NCBI RefSeq assembly: GCF_013369335.1
Contig: NZ_SZQJ01000004.1
Coordinates: 248,001 to 312,000 of the forward strand
From: Vibrio sp. JPW-9-11-11
GTDB lineage: Bacteria; Pseudomonadota; Gammaproteobacteria; Enterobacterales; Vibrionaceae
Direction of reading: 5' to 3'
DNA: 64,000 nucleotides
Position numbers and translations under genes: made by a program. Shown piece after piece: positions 9,119 to 18,420 of the stretch. Each line of letters starts with the position of its first letter. Positions within the stretch are counted from its first letter, which is position 1. The notes below the pieces were generated by a model that saw nothing but the letters and a program-made list of their open reading frames with translations, was not told where the DNA came from and searched no databases.

Positions 9119-9979
9119 ATGAAAGCGTTAACGACACTGGCTTTATTGATGGCGACCTCTAGCGCGGTAATGGCGAAAACGGACTTGACGTTTGACGTCT
9201 ATAACGCGGATGAGCACAGCTTTAATGTCACTTCGACGTTAGTGATCGGTGAGACCGAGAGTCTATTGATCGACACCGGTTTTACTCGGGCTGACGCACT
9301 GCGTATCGCGGCTAAAGTGCTTGATGCAGGTAAACCTCTCACAACAATTTTTATTAGCCAAGCTGACCCAGATTACTACTTTGGCGCCTCCCAACTGCTG
9401 GAGATTTTCCCTGACGCACACCTAGTGACAACGCAAGTGGTGCGTGAAGCGATCGCTAAAAAACTTGAAAAGAAAATCAGCTTTTGGGGGCCGAAAATGG
9501 GACTAAACGCCCCGCAGAATCCTAAACTGCCTGAGGTGCTCAAATCAGATAGCTTGATGCTAGATGGGATGAGAGTCGAAGTTCGTGGTACGCAAGGCGT
9601 ATTGGCCCATAGGCCCTATCTGTGGGTACCGAGCGAAAAAGCAATTTTAGGCAATGTGGGTATTGTTGGAGGAATGCATGTTTGGATGGCAGACACCCAG
9701 AGCGATGGCGAAGTTAACGCTTGGCTGGCGCAGTTGGAAGAGATGCAATCGCTAAAACCAAGTTTTGTTGTTCCCGGCCACATGACAGCATCAGGCAAAT
9801 TAGATGCGAGTAGCATTCGTTACACACACACGTGGATTGAACGTTTTGTCTCGGCCAAGCAGCGTAGCGACAATAGCCAACAAGTTATTGAGGCTATGAG
9901 CCAATACTACCCAAACTTGGTTTCCGATTTTAGTTTAGAGCTTGGTGCGAAAGTGCATATGAAAGAAGCCAGCTGGTAG
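9119..9979 (+). CDS. Periplasmic MBL-fold protein with altered metal motif
   Basis: 286 residues from ATG at 9119, which has AGGA eight bases upstream. The first 19 residues (MKALTTLALLMATSSAVMA) are a typical Sec signal peptide. The fold is metallo-beta-lactamase type: LLIDTGF, then a strand TIFISQADPDYYFG, and a later VVPGHM with H221. The canonical HxHxDH metal motif is replaced by Q81-A-D83-P-D85-Y86, so three histidines are missing and zinc binding would have to be unusual or absent. It is divergent from a LysR gene and ends near two hairpins. Substrate unknown. Confidence 0.8.
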   Translation: MKALTTLALLMATSSAVMAKTDLTFDVYNADEHSFNVTSTLVIGETESLLIDTGFTRADALRIAAKVLDAGKPLTTIFISQADPDYYFGASQLLEIFPDAHLVTTQVVREAIAKKLEKKISFWGPKMGLNAPQNPKLPEVLKSDSLMLDGMRVEVRGTQGVLAHRPYLWVPSEKAILGNVGIVGGMHVWMADTQSDGEVNAWLAQLEEMQSLKPSFVVPGHMTASGKLDASSIRYTHTWIERFVSAKQRSDNSQQVIEAMSQYYPNLVSDFSLELGAKVHMKEASW

Positions 9980-9988
9980 AGCGAGGGA

Positions 9989-10009
9989 GGAGTCTCGAGT
10001 ACAGACTCC
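9989..10009 (+). terminator. Hairpin downstream of MBL-fold gene
   Basis: Stem GGAGTCT-loop-AGACTCC just after the stop codon at 9979. No strong T-run follows, so it is a candidate terminator only. Confidence 0.4.
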
Positions 10010-10035
10010 CTATCTCTTAACAGAGAAAACGGCGA

Positions 10036-10074
10036 GATGGAGTCGTTTCTGACCGAACGATGAAACGCTCCATC
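10036..10074. repeat. Long inverted repeat before plsC stop
   Basis: Arms GATGGAGTCGTTTC and GAAACGCTCCATC with a 12-base loop sit between the two convergent genes. It may act as a terminator or RNA 3'-end stabiliser for either transcript. No poly-T follows on either strand. Confidence 0.5.
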
Positions 10075-10079
10075 TATCG

Positions 10080-10844
10080 TTAGAGCGATTGCTGTGGAGA
10101 GGAGGGCTTGGTCTGTTTTTGTTGTTCGAGTTCCGCAACTTCAGCGTCGAGCTCGGCAATTTTGGCCTGCATTAGCGCATGGCAGTGGTCAGCCAGCACT
10201 CTAGCATCACTGAGTTTATAACCGCTGACCTCTATCGGCTCAAGCATTTCGCTAATCACAATCCCGTTGTTGCTACGGTTGAGATCGAATTTTTTGTGCG
10301 TGGTGCTGACCACCATAGGGGTTATTGGTACGCCCGCCTCAATCGCCATTCGAAATGCGCCGGTTTTGAACGGTAACAAACCTCGCCCCTTACTACGAGT
10401 GCCCTCTGGGTAGGCCCACACCGATAAGTTGCGTTGATGAATAGCTTCGGCCACTTGTTTAATCGTGTCGCGCGCTTTTGATTTGTCTTGCCGGTCGATA
10501 AGAATATTGCCCGTGATCCAGTATAAGAAACCGAAAAAGGGTACCCAAATGAGCTCTTTTTTGCCCAAAGAGACGGTGCGAGGTCTGAGCATGCCCGGCG
10601 AGGTGACAAAGTCATACACGCTTTGATGATTGGAAATATAGACACTGTTTCGAGGCACAGGTGCCTTGTCTAGTCCACGTTGAATCAACTCGACACCGAG
10701 TAGTTTGTGCAACTGATGAAACCAGCGACAAAAGAAGTACACATGTTTGGGGTTACGCGGGCTAAATAAGCAGTACACAGCGGCAAACAGTGTCATGGTA
10801 ACAATGTAGATTCCAGCCAATAGTAGACGTAATACAGCTAGCAA
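10080..10844 (-). CDS. plsC: 1-acylglycerol-3-phosphate acyltransferase
   Basis: Inner-membrane enzyme that acylates lysophosphatidic acid to phosphatidic acid. The N-terminal 28 residues are a membrane anchor (LLLAGIYIVTMTLFAAVYCLF). The acyltransferase box I HQSVYD has H73 and D78; box III is YPEGTR (E147-R150) and a later GVPITPMVVS fits box IV. The 254-residue length fits PlsC (about 245). The C-terminus has a short coiled, glutamine-rich tail. Vibrios often carry more than one PlsC-like gene, so whether this is the essential copy cannot be told from the window. Confidence 0.9.
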   Translation of the reverse strand: MLAVLRLLLAGIYIVTMTLFAAVYCLFSPRNPKHVYFFCRWFHQLHKLLGVELIQRGLDKAPVPRNSVYISNHQSVYDFVTSPGMLRPRTVSLGKKELIWVPFFGFLYWITGNILIDRQDKSKARDTIKQVAEAIHQRNLSVWAYPEGTRSKGRGLLPFKTGAFRMAIEAGVPITPMVVSTTHKKFDLNRSNNGIVISEMLEPIEVSGYKLSDARVLADHCHALMQAKIAELDAEVAELEQQKQTKPSSPQQSL

Positions 10845-11257
10845 AACGGGCTCCTTAGGTTTAACTCTCTTATCACTCAGTTACGATCTAAAGTTAGAGT
10901 TTTAATTCTATTAAATTAATTTTATTTAACCAAAATGCAACATTTATTCCTCACCCTTGGTGATGCGTCACTGTTTGCGAATAATAACCTGAAGAATTCG
11001 GGGGGATGGGTTGGACTTTTAGATGGTTAATCACTAAATAAGTGATTGCTTTTTAAGGTAAAAGTGCCAGTTCTTATTGACTGTTCACTTTTTTGGTGGA
11101 ATGGGTGATGCTGAGCATAAAAATAGTGTTTTTACTCTATTAGCCTTTGGTTGTTTTCTGTTCATGCTTTATAGCTAGAGCGCTCATGTTTCGTCATACG
11201 AAATGATGAAACTGAGTTTTATTCATACTAAAAATAGCTCAAAAAGGAATAGAGCAG
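10845..11257. other. 413-base gene-free upstream region of protease
   Basis: AT-rich intergenic region between plsC and the divergent protease gene. I see no convincing gene. The protease has a ribosome binding site AAGGA at 11244-11248, nine bases before its ATG. The length suggests regulatory sites for the secreted protease, but I could not identify a known operator. Confidence 0.6.
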
Positions 11258-13612
11258 ATGCACAACATCATTAATAAAACCAAAGGGTTATTTACCCTAT
11301 CGGCAGTCGCAGTGGCTATGGCAGGAGTTTCAACGGCGCACGCAGCGCCTGGCTTAGGCTTCAATGAAGCCGACCTTCCAACCAAATATATCGTTAAGTT
11401 TAAAGAGAGCGCACCCGCCCCGTTTGCTCGCGCCGGAGAACCAGTGATGGCAGCGAGCGAAGTTCGCCAATCGGTGCTAGAGCAAGTTGAAGCGCGTCAA
11501 GTGGAAAAACTCGGTGCAACAAGCATTTATAGCGTTGAGATGGACGAGCAACAGGTATCATCGCTGCGCAATAATGCCCAAGTCGAGTATGTCGAAGTCG
11601 ACCCTCCTCGTTACTTACTCAGTGAAACGACGCCTTGGGGATTCGAGGCGGTTAACGCTCAATTGCTTGATGATGCCAATGCAGGCAATCGCACCGTTTG
11701 TATCATCGACTCAGGCTATGACTTAGCGCACAACGACTTGAGTGGCAACCGAGTCGACGGAACTAACGACAGCGGCACTGGCTCTTGGAGTGCCCCAGGT
11801 AACAACAACGCCCACGGTACTCATGTCGCGGGTACGATTGCAGCGATCGCCAATAACGAGGGTGTGAAGGGAGTGATGCCCAACCAGAACGTTAACTTGC
11901 ATATCGTTAAAGTTTTTAATGAATCTGGTTGGGGATACTCTTCAAGCTTGGTAAAAGCGATTCAAACCTGTGCTGACAATGGCGCTGATGTCGTTAATAT
12001 GAGCTTAGGTGGTAGTCAGTCAAGCCGCACGGAACAAAATGCGCTGCAATCACTCTATGATCAGGGCGTGTTACTCATTGCTGCAGCAGGTAACTCAGGC
12101 AACACTGCGCACAGTTACCCTGCTTCGTATGACGCGGTGATGTCTGTCGCTGCTGTCGATACCAATAGCGATCATGCGGCGTTTTCGCAAGCGACCGACC
12201 AAGTTGATATTGCTGCGCCAGGTGTTGCAGTATTGTCTACCGTCACGGTTGGCGAAGGTGTGCTCTCTGATATCACTGTCAACGGTACCAGTTACTTTGA
12301 CCGAGGTGTCGTGCCTCATAACCGTAAAGTTCTCCAATCAGGTTCTTACACATCAGCGCCAGTGGCGGGCAGCATCAGTGCTCCGCTTGCAGAATGTGAC
12401 ATCTCTTCTGGTAGTTATGACTGTGGTGATATGACGGATAAAGTCTGTTTGACTGAACGCATTGAAAATCAACGCACTGGCGTGCGTCCTGAAATCGACC
12501 CAGTCAAAGCGTGTTACAACTCAGGCGCAAAAGCGGCGATTGTCTACAGTAACCAGGACTTACCTGGTCTACAAAACCCATTTGTGCTTGATGATAATAA
12601 TGCGTATGGCCTTGTCTCCGTTACCGTCGACCGCGCCTTGGGTCAAGAGTTAGCGGCGCTAGCTGGACAAAGCGTGACAGTTTCGACGACAACAGGTGAA
12701 GACTACGAGTACTACAATGGTACCTCAATGGCGACACCACATGTGACTGGGGTCGCGGGCTTGGTTTGGAGTTATCATCCAACTTGTAGTGCTCAGCAAA
12801 TTCGTCGAGCGCTGACGGCAACCGCAACAGATATTGATGTAGCGGGACGTGACAATCGTACCGGATACGGCTTAGTCAATGCAGATGCCGCAAAAGCTTA
12901 CCTTGATAAAGGATGTGATGGCGGTCAAGAGCCAGAAACAGCATTGGAAAACGGTGTCGCCACGGCGCCACTGTCTGGCGACGCTAAGTCGAGCCGTTTA
13001 TTTACGTTTGATGTCCCTGCTGATGCCACTTCAGCGACGTTTAGCCTCAGCGGCGGTAGCGGTGATGCGGATATGTACGTGAGCTTTAACGGAGAGCCAA
13101 GCACTAGCAGCTACGACTGCCGTTCATGGAAAAGTGGTAACCAGGAATCATGTACTTTGGATGTGACTGCTCAGGGCACTTTCCAAGTCTTGATTGACGG
13201 CTATAAAGCTTATTCTGGTGCAACGCTGGTTGCGACACATAATGGGTCTGACAACACTTCAACACAGCCAGTGAGTTATAGTAACACTGAATCAGTATCA
13301 ATCCCTGATAATAGTGTCGTGGGCGCGAGCAGTGCTATTGCAGTGCAGCGCGCGGGAGATGCCGGAGCGGTAACCGTTGAACTTGATATCAGTCATAGTT
13401 ATGTTGGTGACTTAAAAGTGACCTTGACTTCACCAACGGGTGCTAAAGCAGTGTTGCACGATAACGAAGGGGGCTCTGCGAGCGACATTCGAACCAGTTA
13501 TCAAGTTGACTTTAGTGGCTTTGAATCACAAGGCGACTGGACACTAAAAGCGGTAGATAGTGCAAGCCAGGATACTGGGCGTATCAATAGTTGGTCACTG
13601 ACTTTTCAATAA
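11258..13612 (+). CDS. Secreted subtilisin-family serine protease
   Basis: 784-residue extracellular S8 protease precursor. Residues 1-29 are a Sec signal peptide ending AHA. Residues about 42-120 are an inhibitor I9 propeptide (YIVKFKE to VEYVEVD). The catalytic domain has D151 (CIIDSGYD), H187 (NAHGTHVAG) and S490 (YNGTSMATPH), with the oxyanion region AAAGNSG near 277. A PA-type insertion occupies about 330-480, placed between the histidine and serine motifs. Residues about 570-655 are a pre-peptidase C-terminal domain and 680-784 a P/proprotein-convertase domain. It is followed nine bases later by a propeptide-like gene, very likely in one operon. Confidence 0.93.
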   Translation: MHNIINKTKGLFTLSAVAVAMAGVSTAHAAPGLGFNEADLPTKYIVKFKESAPAPFARAGEPVMAASEVRQSVLEQVEARQVEKLGATSIYSVEMDEQQVSSLRNNAQVEYVEVDPPRYLLSETTPWGFEAVNAQLLDDANAGNRTVCIIDSGYDLAHNDLSGNRVDGTNDSGTGSWSAPGNNNAHGTHVAGTIAAIANNEGVKGVMPNQNVNLHIVKVFNESGWGYSSSLVKAIQTCADNGADVVNMSLGGSQSSRTEQNALQSLYDQGVLLIAAAGNSGNTAHSYPASYDAVMSVAAVDTNSDHAAFSQATDQVDIAAPGVAVLSTVTVGEGVLSDITVNGTSYFDRGVVPHNRKVLQSGSYTSAPVAGSISAPLAECDISSGSYDCGDMTDKVCLTERIENQRTGVRPEIDPVKACYNSGAKAAIVYSNQDLPGLQNPFVLDDNNAYGLVSVTVDRALGQELAALAGQSVTVSTTTGEDYEYYNGTSMATPHVTGVAGLVWSYHPTCSAQQIRRALTATATDIDVAGRDNRTGYGLVNADAAKAYLDKGCDGGQEPETALENGVATAPLSGDAKSSRLFTFDVPADATSATFSLSGGSGDADMYVSFNGEPSTSSYDCRSWKSGNQESCTLDVTAQGTFQVLIDGYKAYSGATLVATHNGSDNTSTQPVSYSNTESVSIPDNSVVGASSAIAVQRAGDAGAVTVELDISHSYVGDLKVTLTSPTGAKAVLHDNEGGSASDIRTSYQVDFSGFESQGDWTLKAVDSASQDTGRINSWSLTFQ

Positions 13613-13621
13613 GGAGTGAAT

Positions 13622-13960
13622 ATGAACAAGTCGTTTTACTCACGTTGTACTTTGGTGGGGTTACTGCTCGCGGCTGTGGCTAGTTGGAGCTATGCTGACA
13701 ATCCAGCGTTTCCTCCTGTCGATGAGCGCGCAGCCGAAGCAGAGCAGCAGCCCAGTCGGTTCTTTGTTAAGTACCATCAAGGAACAGAGCAGCAAGTTAA
13801 AGCGCTGGTTCATGATTATCAACTCGAATTGGTGGATACCCTGGAAAAACAGCAAGTGCTGGTGGTTTCAGGTGACAAGGCGCAAATCAAACAGCTCAGT
13901 CGACATGAGTTGATTGATTATGTTGAGCCTGAACCGGTGCGCAGTTTGTATTCCCAATAA
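13622..13960 (+). CDS. Secreted stand-alone I9 propeptide-like protein
   Basis: 112 residues from ATG at 13622, chosen because AAGGAG at 13611-13616 lies five bases upstream and overlaps the protease stop codon. Residues 1-25 are a signal peptide (ending WSYADN or nearby). The mature part has the inhibitor I9 pattern: RFFVKYHQG, a central helix, a strand VLVVSG, and a C-terminal LIDYVEPEP that parallels VEYVEVDPP in the protease propeptide. It is thus probably an inhibitor or intermolecular chaperone of the upstream protease in the periplasm (inference from fold pattern and operon position). A strong terminator follows. Confidence 0.75.
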   Translation: MNKSFYSRCTLVGLLLAAVASWSYADNPAFPPVDERAAEAEQQPSRFFVKYHQGTEQQVKALVHDYQLELVDTLEKQQVLVVSGDKAQIKQLSRHELIDYVEPEPVRSLYSQ

Positions 13961-13977
13961 CCCGGTCTACCAAAGCT

Positions 13978-14006
13978 AACGCCCCACATGTTGGGGCGTT
14001 TTTTTT
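13978..14006 (+). terminator. Terminator of protease operon
   Basis: Hairpin AACGCCCC-acatgtt-GGGGCGTT followed by eight T residues, 17 bases after the stop codon of the I9-like gene. Confidence 0.92.
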
Positions 14007-14056
14007 ACGAGTAAAAACGCTAGACTGTCAAGATGAGTAGCAAATAACAGCGTGAT

Positions 14057-14785
14057 ATGAACAAAGCAGTAAATGGTGTTGATGGTTGCAAGGCGGGGTG
14101 GGTTGTTTGGCATTTAGCCGATCAACAGCCAGTTTGTCATATCGTTGAAAAGCTTATTGACGCACTCTCGCTGATGCGCTCAGCGCACAGTTTGATTGAT
14201 ATTCCGATTGGTTTTAGCGATGCGAGTACCCCCGATCGATTGTGTGATAAAGCGGCGCGTCAGTTGTTGGGGAGGCGTGCTTCGAGCGTATTTCCAGTGC
14301 CTTGCCGTGAGGCGGCCTATGCGTCGAGTTATCTTGACGCTTGTGAGGTGAATCAGGCAGCGCTGGGTAAAAAGCTCTCGAAACAAAGCTGGTACATTCT
14401 CCCCAAGGTCATACAGGCCGATGTGCTGCTGACACACTATCCCAATTTAATCCTGCGTGAATCTCATCCTGAAGTGGTGTTTACTGCCCTAAATGGTGCG
14501 CCGCTCGAGTACAATAAAAAGAGCCCCGAAGGGGAGCAACAACGTTTAGCGATTATTGAAAAGCGAGCTCCACAATGGATGGCAGTACTGGATCACCAAC
14601 TAAAAACCATCGCGCGGAAAACCGCTAACCGAGATGACATTATCGATGCATTTGCGCTGATGTTGATCGCACGTGAATGGCCATATCTAAGCACGCTACC
14701 TGTCAATCCAGATAAAGACGCCAATGGCAGAGTGAGAGAGATTGTCTACTTCGCAAACGACACGAGAGCCAGCGGGCTCTCGTGA
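14057..14785 (+). CDS. DUF429 family protein
   Basis: 242-residue soluble protein matching DUF429, predicted from fold studies to be RNase H-like nucleases. The opening NGVDGCKAGWVVW carries the first acidic residue of the fold, LIDIPIGF the second, and the C-terminal ANRDDIIDAFALMLIARE the final acidic cluster. The biochemical role is not established. The last codons overlap a hairpin (14762-14783, arms ACGAGAGCC/GGCTCTCGT) that may terminate transcription. The gene is convergent with the Sua5-type gene, 11 bases apart. Confidence 0.85.
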   Translation: MNKAVNGVDGCKAGWVVWHLADQQPVCHIVEKLIDALSLMRSAHSLIDIPIGFSDASTPDRLCDKAARQLLGRRASSVFPVPCREAAYASSYLDACEVNQAALGKKLSKQSWYILPKVIQADVLLTHYPNLILRESHPEVVFTALNGAPLEYNKKSPEGEQQRLAIIEKRAPQWMAVLDHQLKTIARKTANRDDIIDAFALMLIAREWPYLSTLPVNPDKDANGRVREIVYFANDTRASGLS

Positions 14786-14796
14786 TAGTTGGTTCT

Positions 14797-15756
14797 TTAC
14801 AGCTTAGATTGAGCGCGATTGAGGCGGTCGTGTACGGCTAACCATTCGTCACTCACTGGTGGACGTTCGACCCAAATTTCGTCGCAGCCCCACTGGTCTA
14901 CTTCATCGAGGGCACGGTAGAGGTCGTGTGAATATTGGCCTACATCCGCCGGCATCAGCTTGCTCTTAAAGTCCGAGCCTGAACTCAGCGGAGAGATATG
15001 CACGCAAGCGATATTGCCAGCAGGCGCGCTTTCAATTTCTTCAAGGCTGACTAAACGCACTTTGGTGTTCGGCTGGTAGTGACTAGTGACATTTCCTGGA
15101 ACGGCAACTGAATGAGCTTGTGGCGCTTCAACTGGCATCCCCAGAGTTTGCGAAAGCTGGGCGGCACTTACTGGGCCGCTGCGCAAAATGCGAAAAGGTC
15201 GCTGGGTTAAGTCAATAATGGTCGATTCTAAACCGTGGGCGCAGTCGCCTCCGTCGAGCACTGCGGCAACCTTACCACCGAGCGATTTCAGCACGTGCTT
15301 AGCCGAAGTTGGGCTGAGCTTTTTATACGGATTTGCAGAAGGCGCGGCAACCGCCATGCCTGATGTGAGCAGTTGGCTGAATACATCATGGGCTGGCATG
15401 CGAATGCCAATGGTGTTAAGGCCACCAGTGACCACTGGCGTCGCTTGAGGCGCTTTGTTGAGCAGCAGTGTCACCGGACCTGGCCAATAGGCTTGAGCAA
15501 TCGCATACGCCTCTGCTGGGATATCCATTGCCCAGTCACTTAACTGCGCCACATCTCCTATGTGCACAATCAAAGGGTGATTCGCCGGGCGGCCTTTAGC
15601 CGCAAAGATCTTCTTCACCGCTTCAGGATTAGAAGCATCAGCGGCTAAACCGTAAACCGTTTCAGTCGGGATCGCCACCAATTCACCATCGGCTAATATC
15701 TGTTTAGCGTGTTCAATATCTTGGCTGTTGTGGGCAAAAAGGTGTTGCGTGTTCAA
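14797..15756 (-). CDS. L-threonylcarbamoyladenylate synthase (Sua5 type)
   Basis: Makes L-threonylcarbamoyl-AMP from threonine, bicarbonate and ATP for the t6A37 modification of ANN-decoding tRNAs. Residues about 15-200 are the YrdC domain, with AIPTETVYGLAADA, KGRPANHPLIVHIG, and later SANPYKKLSPTSAKHV. Residues about 230-319 are the Sua5 C-terminal domain. At 319 residues it is the long Sua5 form rather than the short TsaC of enterics (about 190), so a second short TsaC elsewhere in the genome is possible. The family also contains regulators such as YciO, but the two-domain layout supports the enzyme call. Confidence 0.88.
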   Translation of the reverse strand: MNTQHLFAHNSQDIEHAKQILADGELVAIPTETVYGLAADASNPEAVKKIFAAKGRPANHPLIVHIGDVAQLSDWAMDIPAEAYAIAQAYWPGPVTLLLNKAPQATPVVTGGLNTIGIRMPAHDVFSQLLTSGMAVAAPSANPYKKLSPTSAKHVLKSLGGKVAAVLDGGDCAHGLESTIIDLTQRPFRILRSGPVSAAQLSQTLGMPVEAPQAHSVAVPGNVTSHYQPNTKVRLVSLEEIESAPAGNIACVHISPLSSGSDFKSKLMPADVGQYSHDLYRALDEVDQWGCDEIWVERPPVSDEWLAVHDRLNRAQSKL

Positions 15757-15965
15757 TGTAGGATCCTCGACCGAACCGGTGGGTTTAAAAATCTAGGTCG
15801 GCTATTTTAACGATGTTTTTTAAACTTTCGACGATTAATTGCATTTCTGCACCACCAAATGAATAACTTTTTCCCTATCGGTATGACTTTCAATCGCTTA
15901 TACGCAGGACTATCATAGAGCTTGAAGCAAGGTAGGGGATGAGAGTTGCAATAAGGAGCGCTAAG

Positions 15966-17210
15966 TTGAGCAAGATCTACGATTATATCGTCGTGGGTGG
16001 GGGGATAGTGGGTGTTTCCACCGCATGGCAGCTGAAAGGGCGTCAACCTCAGGCGTCGGTATTAGTGATCGAAAAAGAACCTCACCTGGCAGCCCATCAA
16101 ACCGGACACAATAGCGGGGTGATTCATGCAGGCGTCTACTACGCCCCTGGTAGCTTAAAAGCCGAATTTTGCCGGCAGGGTGCACAGGCGACAGTGGCGT
16201 TCTGTCATCAGCACAACATAGCGGTTGATAACTGTGGCAAGCTTTTGGTCGCTACGACTCGGCTGGAGCTCGAACGTATGGAGGCGCTTTACCAACGCTG
16301 CATAGCGAATGGACTAGAGGTTGAGCGTTTAGACCAAAACCAGCTCAAGCAGCGCGAACCCAATGTGGTGGGCCTTGGCGCGTTGTTTGTGTCGACCACC
16401 AGTATTGTTGACTATCGCCAAGTCACTCAAACAATGGCGCAAGAGTACCAAAAAGCTGGGGGTGATCTGGCGCTATCTTGTCAAGTGACGGCGCTCACCG
16501 AGAGACGTGATTGGGTTGAGGTCACCGTCAATGAGGGGCAGAGCGTTCAACACTATCGGTCGCGATTTTTGATTGTTTGCTCTGGATTGATGGCCGATCG
16601 CATGGTTAAGATGATGGGGTTAGAGTGCGATTTTCAAATCATTCCTTACCGTGGCGAATACTACCGTTTACCCAGTCAATACAATCAGATTGTCAATCAT
16701 CTTATTTATCCGATCCCTGATCCTGATTTGCCCTTTTTGGGTGTGCATTTAACCAAGATGATAGATGGCTCAGTGACCGTTGGTCCGAATGCAGTGCAGG
16801 GGTTTAAGCGTGAAGGATATGGGCGGCTAAATTTTAGTTGGCGTGATGTTAGGGAGATGCTCAGCTTTAGCGGATTTTGGAAAGTGACGGCGCAGCACTT
16901 TAAAACCGGATTGAGCGAGACCAAAGACTCTTGGTGGAAAGCTGGATATTTAAAGCGGGTCAACAAGTATTGCCCAATGATACAGCTTGAAGACCTACAC
17001 TCCTATCCTGCCGGGATCCGCGCCCAAGCAGTGTTAAGTGATGGCACCTTAGTCCATGACTTTTTGTTTGCTCAGAGTCGGCGCAGTTTGCATGTGTGTA
17101 ATGCGCCTTCGCCCGCGGCGACATCCGCTATCCCTATCGGCGGCTATATCTGCGATAAAGTCGCCGATAAGCAGAGCGACTTAACGGAGTCCGTTGATCT
17201 GTTCAATTAG
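15966..17210 (+). CDS. lhgO: L-2-hydroxyglutarate oxidase/dehydrogenase
   Basis: FAD-dependent enzyme oxidising L-2-hydroxyglutarate to 2-oxoglutarate. Residues near the start are YDYIVVGGGIVGVSTAW (FAD-binding), followed by HQTGHNSGVIHAGVYY, a hallmark of the LhgO family. A TTG at 15966 is preferred as start because AAGGAG at 15953-15958 lies seven bases upstream and the protein then starts close to its Rossmann strand; an ATG at 15939 would add nine residues. Length is 414 residues. Its last 30 bases overlap the convergent M20 gene. No glaH or csiD neighbour is present. Confidence 0.88.
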   Translation: MSKIYDYIVVGGGIVGVSTAWQLKGRQPQASVLVIEKEPHLAAHQTGHNSGVIHAGVYYAPGSLKAEFCRQGAQATVAFCHQHNIAVDNCGKLLVATTRLELERMEALYQRCIANGLEVERLDQNQLKQREPNVVGLGALFVSTTSIVDYRQVTQTMAQEYQKAGGDLALSCQVTALTERRDWVEVTVNEGQSVQHYRSRFLIVCSGLMADRMVKMMGLECDFQIIPYRGEYYRLPSQYNQIVNHLIYPIPDPDLPFLGVHLTKMIDGSVTVGPNAVQGFKREGYGRLNFSWRDVREMLSFSGFWKVTAQHFKTGLSETKDSWWKAGYLKRVNKYCPMIQLEDLHSYPAGIRAQAVLSDGTLVHDFLFAQSRRSLHVCNAPSPAATSAIPIGGYICDKVADKQSDLTESVDLFN

Positions 17211-18347
17211 GCTAAGAAACAGATCGCGGCCGATCGGAATTAACTCATCAGGAAAGTCATAATCAGGATTATGCAGTTGAGGAGACTCTATACCGGCGCC
17301 TAAAGCAAACATCGCCCCTTGCTTGGCCACGGCGGTAAACTGACCAAAATCTTCTGACCAACGCATCGGCTCTTTCATTAAATGGTACGGGGCTGCATTG
17401 TTTTCGCATGCCGCCACCACGTGCTGGCAACCCTCGTCACTGTTGACGCTGGCTTGAAACACATCTTGATAGCCAAATTGCACTTCGAGCTGGCCCAATT
17501 GGGCGCACTCACGAGCGATTTGCTCTGCTTGCTCAACCAGTTTCGCCATACCTTGGTTACTCTCACTGCGCAGTGTGGCCATTACCACAGCGTCGCAGGG
17601 CGAGGTGCCAAAAGCCACTTCACCTAACTTGGCGTGGATAACGGTTATCCAATCTCGGCCCGCTGTATTTTGTCGTTCAAGGATCGCTGGCAATTGATGG
17701 AACTGCTCGATAATCTGACACATCGCCAGTGCAGGGCTTATGCCATCTTCGGGATGGGCCGCGTGAGAGGTCTTGCCTTTTAGCCTAATGATCATGCCGC
17801 GAGAAGCGCAGTTGAATGTTCCTGAGCGTACGGCGACTTTGCCGAGTTCAAGGCCCGGATAGTTGTGTAAAGCAAAAGCATAGTCAGGCATGAGAGAAGC
17901 AAAGCGTGGGTCGCTGACCATGTCTATTGCTCCGGTGCCGGTCTCTTCGGCGGGTTGAAAGCAAAGAATCACTCGTCCGCGCTGTGGCCGGTTGGTTGCC
18001 AGCACGGCGCCAAGCGCGGAAACAATCGTCATATGACCATCATGCCCACATTTATGTGATACGCCGCAAATACACGAACGATGGTTGAATGTGTTGATCT
18101 CTTCAATAGGCAGCGCGTCTAGCTCGCAGCGTATCAGTGTGCTAGGACCTGCTTCATAGCCATTAAAAACAAACGCGAGTCCCTCTCCCCCTAACTGGGT
18201 ATGGGTTTCGTCGGGCGCAAACTCGGTAAATACCGATTGAATACGCTGCGCGGTGGTGACTTCTTGGTGAGACAGTTCTGGGTGTTGGTGTAAGGTTTTA
18301 CGTAGGTCAATCAGTTGAGCTTGAGTGAGCATCATTTTCTCCATCAC
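17181..18347 (-). CDS. M20-family amidohydrolase
   Basis: 388-residue zinc-type amidohydrolase of the M20D group (hippurate hydrolase / N-acyl-amino acid deacylase / IAA-amide hydrolase-like). The metal-site pattern is KCGHDGHM (C100, H102) and the catalytic acid pair is in PAEETGTGA (E134-E135). HAAHPEDGISP is the family's dimerisation/active-site segment. The substrate cannot be assigned from sequence. Alternative starts exist at the second, fifth or sixth codon. The 3' end overlaps the end of lhgO on the opposite strand by 30 bases. Confidence 0.88.
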   Translation of the reverse strand: MMEKMMLTQAQLIDLRKTLHQHPELSHQEVTTAQRIQSVFTEFAPDETHTQLGGEGLAFVFNGYEAGPSTLIRCELDALPIEEINTFNHRSCICGVSHKCGHDGHMTIVSALGAVLATNRPQRGRVILCFQPAEETGTGAIDMVSDPRFASLMPDYAFALHNYPGLELGKVAVRSGTFNCASRGMIIRLKGKTSHAAHPEDGISPALAMCQIIEQFHQLPAILERQNTAGRDWITVIHAKLGEVAFGTSPCDAVVMATLRSESNQGMAKLVEQAEQIARECAQLGQLEVQFGYQDVFQASVNSDEGCQHVVAACENNAAPYHLMKEPMRWSEDFGQFTAVAKQGAMFALGAGIESPQLHNPDYDFPDELIPIGRDLFLSLIEQINGLR

Positions 18348-18420
18348 AGGACTCGATCGCGAGGCAAAACCACTATACGCCGATGATTCAAGTTGTGTAA
18401 ATGGTTGTAATTACAAACCA

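Noticed and set aside
17181..17210. Frame error at the lhgO and M20 gene overlap
   Set aside because: The 30-base convergent overlap is compatible with both family C-termini, and neither protein is obviously truncated.
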